This document shows positions 43,701 to 52,700 of a stretch of 64,000 nt of DNA, one piece after another (the stretch's first letter is position 1; each line of letters begins with the position of its first letter). Below the pieces are notes generated by a model. The model had not been told where the DNA came from. It saw only the letters and a list, made by a program, of their open reading frames with translations, and ran no database searches. The stretch comes from Owenia fusiformis. Its lineage: Eukaryota; Annelida; Polychaeta; Sabellida; Oweniidae. Location of the stretch: contig CAIIXF020000012.1 of NCBI GenBank assembly GCA_903813345.2, positions 15,184,020-15,248,019 of the forward strand, written 5' to 3'. Made by a program: the position numbers and the translations under genes.

Positions 43701-46700
43701 AAAATTGTCAGTTTTCAATGTTTTACTAACAACATTCCATGTCATGTCCTTTTTCTAAAAAGTTCAACAGTCATGCCTCCACTTTATCACATTTCATTCT
43801 GATTTTCTTTCTGATTTTTACAATATTTGGCAATGATTCTTGAAACGTAGACATTCCCTTTTCAATTGTAATGTGCATGGTTTTTTTCTTCTTTAATCTT
43901 TAGTGACTTTATATTTTATCAAATATCTCATTTTTATTATTATTATTAGATCACATGGTGAGCTTTTGCAATCGCTCACTTGTCCTTCTGTCTGTCCGTG
44001 TGTCAGTGCGTGCGTGCGTTCGCTGTCCGTCAACAATAGTGGCACGTTTTGAAACCTCCGTCAATAGGATTCCCATTTTAAGTTATTTTTGTTCAACATC
44101 AATACAGGAAACTCCCCTCTGACTACTGGTTCAAAAACTCGCCTATTTTCAAGATGGCCGCCATTTTTGTCTCGTGAAATTCATTTTTGACCCATTTCCT
44201 AGCTTTACAAATAAATGTAATGTCAGGTGTCCTACATTGTTGAAATCCAATGATGAAATAATTTTGTTACAAAAAATCAGAAAAATTATATCCGTTTTTT
44301 TATTTTCAGCCATTTTAGTTAACACTGATTTGTCCAGCTGTACTGTCTCGTGAAATCCACTTTTGGACCATTTGTGTTAAAATCTCTGTCGATAGGATTC
44401 CCGTTTTAAGTTTTTTTTGTTCAACATCAATACAAAAAACTCCCTTATGACTCTTGGTTCAAAAGCTCGCCTATTTTCAAAATGGCCGCCATTTTTGTTT
44501 CGTGAAATTCACTAGACTCTAAATATTTACTGTTACGTTCGAAACTAACAGAAAGTAAAAACAGCAATTAAAATATGATAACAATATATTTATACTTTGA
44601 AAACTAAATAATATAACAATAATATAAAGGAGGTTTAATACTTAAGTGATGTCCAATCAATGGTACGGCTTATTCTTGATGTCGATAAATGTCGTTGACG
44701 ATCCTTGAGAATGATCCAGATCACGAAATGTTTCAATAATCGTTAATAGTTCTCCAATGTTTGTAATAATCCAATAATGTTTGTTGTAATCCTCAAATGT
44801 TCTTATCCAATAATGTTAGATGATAATCCACAAATGTTTGATGATAATCCACAAATGTTTAATGATAATCCGCAAATGTTTATGATAATCCGTATATACC
44901 GTGTGTTGTAATATATGTCCATATAAAGTCCTCAGGTTGTATGTTTGCACTGTTATAAATGTTCCCACAGTAATTATCTGCTAAGAAGATGTCCTTTTGA
45001 TAGACTTTGAAATTCTGCTTTATTTAGTTCCTTTGAGATGTCCAGTTGATGACTTATAATTATCTGCTAATGAGAGTCACTGTGCTGTTCTTTTTATAAT
45101 GTGAAAGAATGATCCAGAAACGAATCTTCTGGAACTACATCTTGATTGGACATCTTTAGTGACATGATTAAATTTTAATGAATGGTTATAATTTCTAGAA
45201 CTATCTGGATGGTCAAGGGTTAATGAGTCATTCAGTTCAGTTTTGTTTACAAGATACAGTGTATAATGTCATTGTGACCTTGACCCAAGATCTCTAATAA
45301 AGAATAGCTCAACATATACAGCAAGCATACATTACAAGTTAAACTATAGGTGAATATAGTAGAATATAATATACATGTAGCTCACTACTGTAACACCTCC
45401 CTCCTTAAAAGAAAAGTTTTGAATGCAATGAAAAACTTTTACAATAATATCTTGAGTAGCGAGCGTTACAATTTTTAAAAGTGAGGTTGAGACTTACATA
45501 ATATTTGTTTACAATAGTCTTTTTATATGCAGTATGTTTACAAGTATATAATACTTTCTATCGTTACAGTATGAGTACAATCTAATAACATATAATGTTC
45601 TTATAATCCCATACTACAATAATATCTACATAAGTTATGCACTAAGTCATAAATACAATACACGCAATAGATCATATAACATGTACAATAGCATACATTT
45701 TTGAGTCTGACAAACACTAAACTAGTACAATGTTTTAAATTATCACATGATCTTATGTAAGTATTTCTAATAGTACACTCTGAGGTTATCAAGTAATCTT
45801 GTGACACTATTTAATGATCACCTATAATGCTCACATAATCTAGATACCATCTTATAGTTAATATAATATCAATTTCACTATTTAGGCAAATGTTTTGATT
45901 GTTAAAATAAAGTGACAGTTATCACAAATCTCTAATTTGCCTATCAAGTAATATAATCTTCATGAGTTAATCATTATAATTTACAATATCTGACTCTTGA
46001 ATAACATACATGTATAGTTGTCATTGACATACAAGTTTGGCCTATGAGCTAAGAGCACAAGCTCAAGTTGAGTAAAGAAATTTTATCACGCTCAACATAC
46101 TTTTTCATCATATTGATGTGACACAATTGTGTTTCTTTGCGCCTATCTGGAGTTTTGACAATATAATTGAGGTCATTGACCTTGGAATCCACTACATAAG
46201 GACCATAGAATTTTGCTTGTAGCGGATTTGTCTGAAGTGGCAGTAATATAAGAACTTTGTCACCCGGCTGGAAAGATCTTTCTTTGACTTTTCTGTCATA
46301 CCAAGTTTTCATTTTATCTTGGCTATTGAGCAAATTTTCTTTGGCTATTTCACAAGCCTTTGATAGGCGCTCTTTAAACCCAGTGACATAGTTCAATAAA
46401 TTAAACTTTTCAGTTTCTGTCAGCCACTTTTCTTTTAGCAATTTAAGTGGACCACGCACAGAATGACCAAATACTAGCTCAAATGGACTGAACCCTAAAG
46501 ATTCTTGCTTAGCTTCTCTTGTAGCAAACAAAAGCAAGGGTATGCCCTCATCCCAGTCTTTCTCATATTCAAAACAGAAAGCTCTAATCATGGTCTTAAG
46601 CGTCTGATGGTAACGCTCAAGAGCTCCTTGAGACTCTGGGTGATAGGCACTTGACTTACACTGTTTGATACCCAAGGTATCCATGACTTGTTGGAATAAG

Positions 46701-49700
46701 CCTGACATAAAATTTGAGCCCTGATCAGACTGAAGATCTTTTGGTAATCCAACTAAGGTGAAAAATTTGATGAGTGATTTCACTATGTTTTTGGCTTTGA
46801 TATTTCTAAGTGGAATCGCTTCTGGAAACCGTGTGGCCATACAAAGAATAGTGAGTAAATATTGATTACCAGATTTTGTTTTTGGTAATGGACCAACACA
46901 GTCAATAAGAACCTTACTGAATGGTTCATCAAATGCAGGTATAGGGTGTAAAGGAGCAGTTGGAATTTTCTGGTTAGGTTTCCCTACCATTTGACATGTA
47001 TGACAAGACCTACAATACTCTTGGACATCTTGTTTTAATTTGGGCCAATAGAAATGGTTGAGTATTTTATGGTATGTTTTAGTTACTCCTAAATGACCTG
47101 CCATAGGCGAATCATGAGCTAGACTCAAGATTTCCTTATGATATGATTTTGGGACAATAATTTGATGCACAATTGCCCAATCGTCTTCAGGGGAAGCTTC
47201 AGGAGGTCTCCACTTTCGCATTAATATGCCATCCTTTTTGTAGAAACAAACAGGGACCTTGTCAGCTTCATCAATAGTAAGACATCTTTTATGAAGATCA
47301 ATGAGTGATGGATCATGCTCTTGTTCATAAATTAACATGTGTTTAGAATGAGGATCATTTTTCAAAGAATCACTATCAGAAATAGAGGATGAAACCTCAG
47401 AACAAGGAGGAGATGAAACCTCATGAACACTAGCAGAAGAAGATGAAACTTCATCGGGACTAGCACGAGCGGGCGAAACCGCATTAAAATAGTGATCCTG
47501 CTCAGAAGGTGAATCACCCCTGGCAATAGGCTTTTTCAATGAAGAATATGCCTCATTAGATCGCTGCTTGGCTTGAACAATAGGCTGTTTCAATGAAGAA
47601 TTTGCCTTTAAAATAGGATAAGGACCATCTTTAACAAGTGGTGAGTGACATTCATCATCAAACAAGGAGCTTAAAAACCCACTATCAAAGTCATCTCCCA
47701 CAGACGAATCCCCGCTATTAGCTAACCTTTTAGCCATAGCCCTAGTAACAGCACAAGCAGGATATATATCAGAGTCCTCTTGGACAGAATCCTCAATAGA
47801 ACAAGGCTGATCAGAAACAATGGGGTCTAATGATACCTTACCCCCAGCTAAATCATTGCCTAAAAGCAATGCGACTCCTTCAACAGGAAGTTGTGGCCTA
47901 ACACCAACAATAACTGGCCCTTTGACTAACTCAGATGTGATATGAATACGATGGAGGGGAACTTTAGTAAATCCTAATTCAATGCCTTGCATCAAAATAT
48001 GGGTACCTGTGAATGACTCCTCAGATAAAGGAAGGACGCCTTCTAACAACAAAGTCTGAGATGCACCCGTGTCTCTAAGAATCTTAACAGGCTTTGAATT
48101 GGTATCATCACTTGACAGTGACACAGATCCTTCCGACATGAAAGGCTTATAATCCTCCATAATATCACTATGAGTAGATTTCTCAGTATGAGTATATGAA
48201 TCCCAAACAATGGGCTTTCTTGAAATGGGAACAGTAGCACAACCATTTGAATGAGCAGAACCAGACATCTCTCTTCTATTCTTAATCCTATAGCATTCAG
48301 AAATAAGATGACCAGGCTTTTTACAATAATTACAGGTGACATTTAATTTTGGACCTGAAGAATTTGATTGATCAGATTTTGAGCTAAAACTCTGTGATGA
48401 ATTAGACTGGTCTTTTGCTTTGTTTGGTGTATTTGATGATGAGGACTGGTTTGATTTTGTATCATATGAAGGTTTGTTACCTTGATAACCTCTAAAGTTA
48501 GGATTGCCCTTGATAAAACTACCCTTATGAGTAAGAGCATAATCATCAGACAGGGTGGCAGCTTGACTTAAAGTTTCTACCTTGTGTTCATCTAAGTAAG
48601 TTCTAATGTGATACTGAACACAGTTTTTAAATTGTTCTATTAGCATAAGCTCTCTGAGCTTTTTAAACTCTTCAGATACATCTTTAGAGACAAGCCACCT
48701 GTCAAAAAGCTGCTCTTGCTCTCGCGCAAATTCAACATGGGTTTGATCACTCTGTTTGTGGGCATTTCTAAATTTTTGTCTGTAAGCTTCTGGTACTAGT
48801 TCATAAGCTTTAAGAATTGCATTTTTAACTAGATCATAATCAGAGCATACTTCTCCAGAGAGAGAGGCAAATATTTCACTTGCTTTTCCAATAAATACAC
48901 TCTGGAGCATAACTGGCCATGCAGATTTAGGCCAGTCTAGGCTCTGAGCGACTTTTTCAAAATGTGTAAAGTATTTATCAACATTTTTCTCCTGAAATTT
49001 AGGTACAAATTTGAGAAATTTTGAAGCGTCAAACCTATTTTCAAAATGTTGATGCATAGTAGCATGTTCATCAGATTTGCTTTTAGCTTCTATTTCAAGC
49101 CGTTTTAATTCAATTTCTTTTTGAATTTCTTGTTCTCTTATTTCTTTTTCAATTTGCATTTCTTGTTCTCTTAATCTTATTTCTTTTTCACTCTCTCTTT
49201 TTTCTTTTTCATTTTGAATTTCTAATTCTTTTTCTCTCAATTCTCTGATTTCTCTTTCTTTTTGAATTTCTAATTCTTTTTCTCTCATTTCTCTTTCATT
49301 TTGCAATTCTTTCTCTCTTATTTCAAGCTCTTTAAGCTTAATAGGATCAACAGGGTCAACATGTTGGGCTGGCTGCTCAGGCAGAAGTGTTTCTGCGACC
49401 AAATATTGAAGAACAAAATTTTTAATTGTATCCTTTTTGTATGAGCTTTTGACTGACAGGCCAACATGTTTTGCAATTGCCAGAAGTTCAGTTTTCTTTA
49501 AATCATCAAATTCCTCCAAAGAGGGCGCTTCTAAAAATGTCTCAACCTCAAAACTCATTTTTCAATTAATTGCTGTCTTCACAGTTAAAATTTACAAGTT
49601 TTAGATTTTGAATTTTGAAATATTTGAATTTTAGCTTGTTGTAGTTGTATCCCGGACGAGCCCCCAATTTCTGTTACGTTCGAAACTAACAGAAAGTAAA

Positions 49701-52700
49701 AACAGCAATTAAAATATGATAACAATATATTTATACTTTGAAAACTAAATAATATAACAATAATATAAAGGAGGTTTAATACTTAAGTGATGTCCAATCA
49801 ATGGTACGGCTTATTCTTGATGTCGATAAATGTCGTTGACGATCCTTGAGAATGATCCAGATCACGAAATGTTTCAATAATCGTTAATAGTTCTCCAATG
49901 TTTGTAATAATCCAATAATGTTTGTTGTAATCCTCAAATGTTCTTATCCAATAATGTTAGATGATAATCCACAAATGTTTGATGATAATCCACAAATGTT
50001 TAATGATAATCCGCAAATGTTTATGATAATCCGTATATACCGTGTGTTGTAATATATGTCCATATAAAGTCCTCAGGTTGTATGTTTGCACTGTTATAAA
50101 TGTTCCCACAGTAATTATCTGCTAAGAAGATGTCCTTTTGATAGACTTTGAAATTCTGCTTTATTTAGTTCCTTTGAGATGTCCAGTTGATGACTTATAA
50201 TTATCTGCTAATGAGAGTCACTGTGCTGTTCTTTTTATAATGTGAAAGAATGATCCAGAAACGAATCTTCTGGAACTACATCTTGATTGGACATCTTTAG
50301 TGACATGATTAAATTTTAATGAATGGTTATAATTTCTAGAACTATCTGGATGGTCAAGGGTTAATGAGTCATTCAGTTCAGTTTTGTTTACAAGATACAG
50401 TGTATAATGTCATTGTGACCTTGACCCAAGATCTCTAATAAAGAATAGCTCAACATATACAGCAAGCATACATTACAAGTTAAACTATAGGTGAATATAG
50501 TAGAATATAATATACATGTAGCTCACTACTGTAACATTACATCCACCTGGGGCTACTGCCGAGTGGATATGACCCACACTGTATTGTTACCTTTCAGAAA
50601 ACTTGGACAAATCATTTAAGATAAGCCTTTCATCCAGTTTCTGTTGCATGGTTTCCTTAGATCTGTTCCAAACAAATGCAAGTTCTAATTCTGGTCTTGC
50701 TTGTATTTCTTCTACCAAGTATTGACCTGGAAGTATATGAAAGATTATAAGAGATCTGTTCCAAACAAATGCAAGTTCTAATTCTGGTCTTGCTTGTATT
50801 TCTTCTACCAAGTATTGACCTGGAAGTATATGAAAGATTATAAGAGATCTGTTCCAAACAAATGCAAGTTCTAATTCTGGTCTTGCTTGTATTTCTTCTA
50901 CCAAGTATTGACCTGGAAGTATATGAAAGATTATAAGAGATCTGTTCCAAACAAATGCAAGTTCTAATTCTGGTCTTGCTTGTATTTCTTCTACCAAGTA
51001 TTGACCTGGAAGTATATGAAAGATTATAAGAGATCTGTTCCAAACAAATGCAAGTTCTAATTCTGGTCTTGCTTGTATTTCTTCTACCAAGTATTGACCT
51101 GGAAGTATATGAAAGATTATAAGAGATCTGTTCCAAATAAATGCAAGTTCTAATTCTGGTCTTGCTTGTATTTCTTCTACCAAGTATTCACCTGGAAGTA
51201 TATGAAAGATTATAAGAGATCTGTTCCAAACAAATGCAAGTTCTAATTCTGGTCTTGCTTGTATTTCTTCTACCAAGTATTGACCTGGAAGTGTATGAAA
51301 GATTATAAGAGATCTGTTCCAAACAAATGCAAGTTCTAATTCTGGTCTTGCTTGTATTTCTTCTACCAAGTACATGTATTGACCTGGAAGTGTATGAAAG
51401 ATTATAAGAGATCTGTTCCAAACAAATGCAAGTTCTAATTCTGGTCTTGCTTGTATTTCTTCTACCAAGTATTGACCTGGAAGTGTATGAAAGATTATAA
51501 GAGATCTATTCCAAACAAATACAAGTTCTAATTCTGGTCTTGCTTGTATTTCTTCTACCAAGTATTGACCTGGAAGTGTATGAAAGATTATAAGAGATCT
51601 GTTCCAAACAAATGCAAGTTCTAATTCTGGCCTTGCTTGTATTTCTTCTACCAAGTATTGACCTGGAAAGTGTATGAAAGATTATAAGAGATCTATTCCA
51701 AACAAATGCAAGTTCTAATTCTGGTCTTGCCTGTATTTCTTCTCCCAAGTATTGACCTGGAAGTGTATGAAATTATTATAAGAGATCTGTTCTAAACAAA
51801 TGCAAGTTCTAATTCTGGTCTTGCTTGTATTTCTTCTACCAAGTATTGACCTGGAAGTGTATGATAGATTATAAGAGATCTGTTCTAAACAAATGCAAGT
51901 TCTAATTCTGGTCTTGCTTGTATTTCTTCTACCAAGTATTGACCTGGAAGTGTATGAAAGATTATAAGAGATCTATTCCAAACAAATGCAAGTTCTAATT
52001 CTGGTCTTGCTTGTATTTCTTCTACCAAGTATTCACCTGGAAGTGTATGAAAGATTATAAGAGATCTGTTCCAAACAAATGCAAGTTCTAATTCTGGTCT
52101 TGCTTGTATTTCTTCTACCAAGTATTGACCTGGAAGTGTATGAAAGATTATAAGAGATCTATTCCAAACAAATGCAAGTTCTAATTCTGGTCTTGCTTGT
52201 ATTTCTTCTACCAAGTATTGACCTGGAAGTATATGAAAGATTATAAGAGATCTATTCCAAACAAATGCAAGTTCTAATTCTGATCTTGTCTGTGTTTCTT
52301 CTACCAAGTATTGACCTGGAAATGTATGAAAGATCATAAGAGATCTGTCTGATGCATATCAGGGGCGTAGGAAGGTGTAAATGCAACACTACGCTAAAAA
52401 TCCCGCCAAAAAAATATGAAACAATTGTGTCAATATTCTATATCAAAACGCCTATATTATGCTTGTAAAACGTCATTTTATGGTAACAGAGATTTTAAGC
52501 TTGCAATGTTTTTCACAACCTAAATGTGAACGGAAATACTTAAGCGATGCATTTATATGGGCGATTGGTCATACGTATAGGTTGGCGTTTCGATTTTATA
52601 TGCAAGCTTTAAATCCCTGATACCTTTTTAATGTGCTTTAAAATGTTCGAATGATTTTCATCATTTAAAATCACCTTGGAAAGCCTATCTTTTAAATCTC

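Larger units (their letters stand above)
44531..50536 (-). mobile_element. LTR retrotransposon with Gag-PR-IN and no reverse transcriptase
   Basis: Two 865-bp LTRs (44531-45395 and 49672-50536) that look identical by eye begin TGTTACGTTCGAAAC and end CTACTGTAACA. A TTAC duplication lies on both sides (44527-44530 and 50537-50540). On the minus strand an 18-nt primer-binding site complementary to tRNA-Pro follows the 5' LTR, and a purine tract precedes the 3' LTR. One long ORF encodes Gag, protease and integrase. Only 650 bp remain between integrase and the 3' LTR, and no RT or RNase H is present. It sits in ASPDH intron 2, 54 bp from the exon 2 donor. Confidence 0.92.

Noticed and set aside
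46049-49558. Possible endogenous retrovirus because of the tRNA-Pro primer site
   Set aside because: No envelope-like frame is present and Gag/integrase look like a Ty3/gypsy element; the primer site alone is not specific to retroviruses.
50657-51748. Repetitive frames in other phases (RRNTSKTRIRTCICLEQIS-type) over the ASPDH array
   Set aside because: These are alternative-frame translations of the same 93-bp repeat; the exon-2 frame is the meaningful one.
50650-52352. Regular array that could be mistaken for a CRISPR or satellite
   Set aside because: There are no variable spacers, the host is an animal, and the unit matches the intron/exon 2 boundary of ASPDH.
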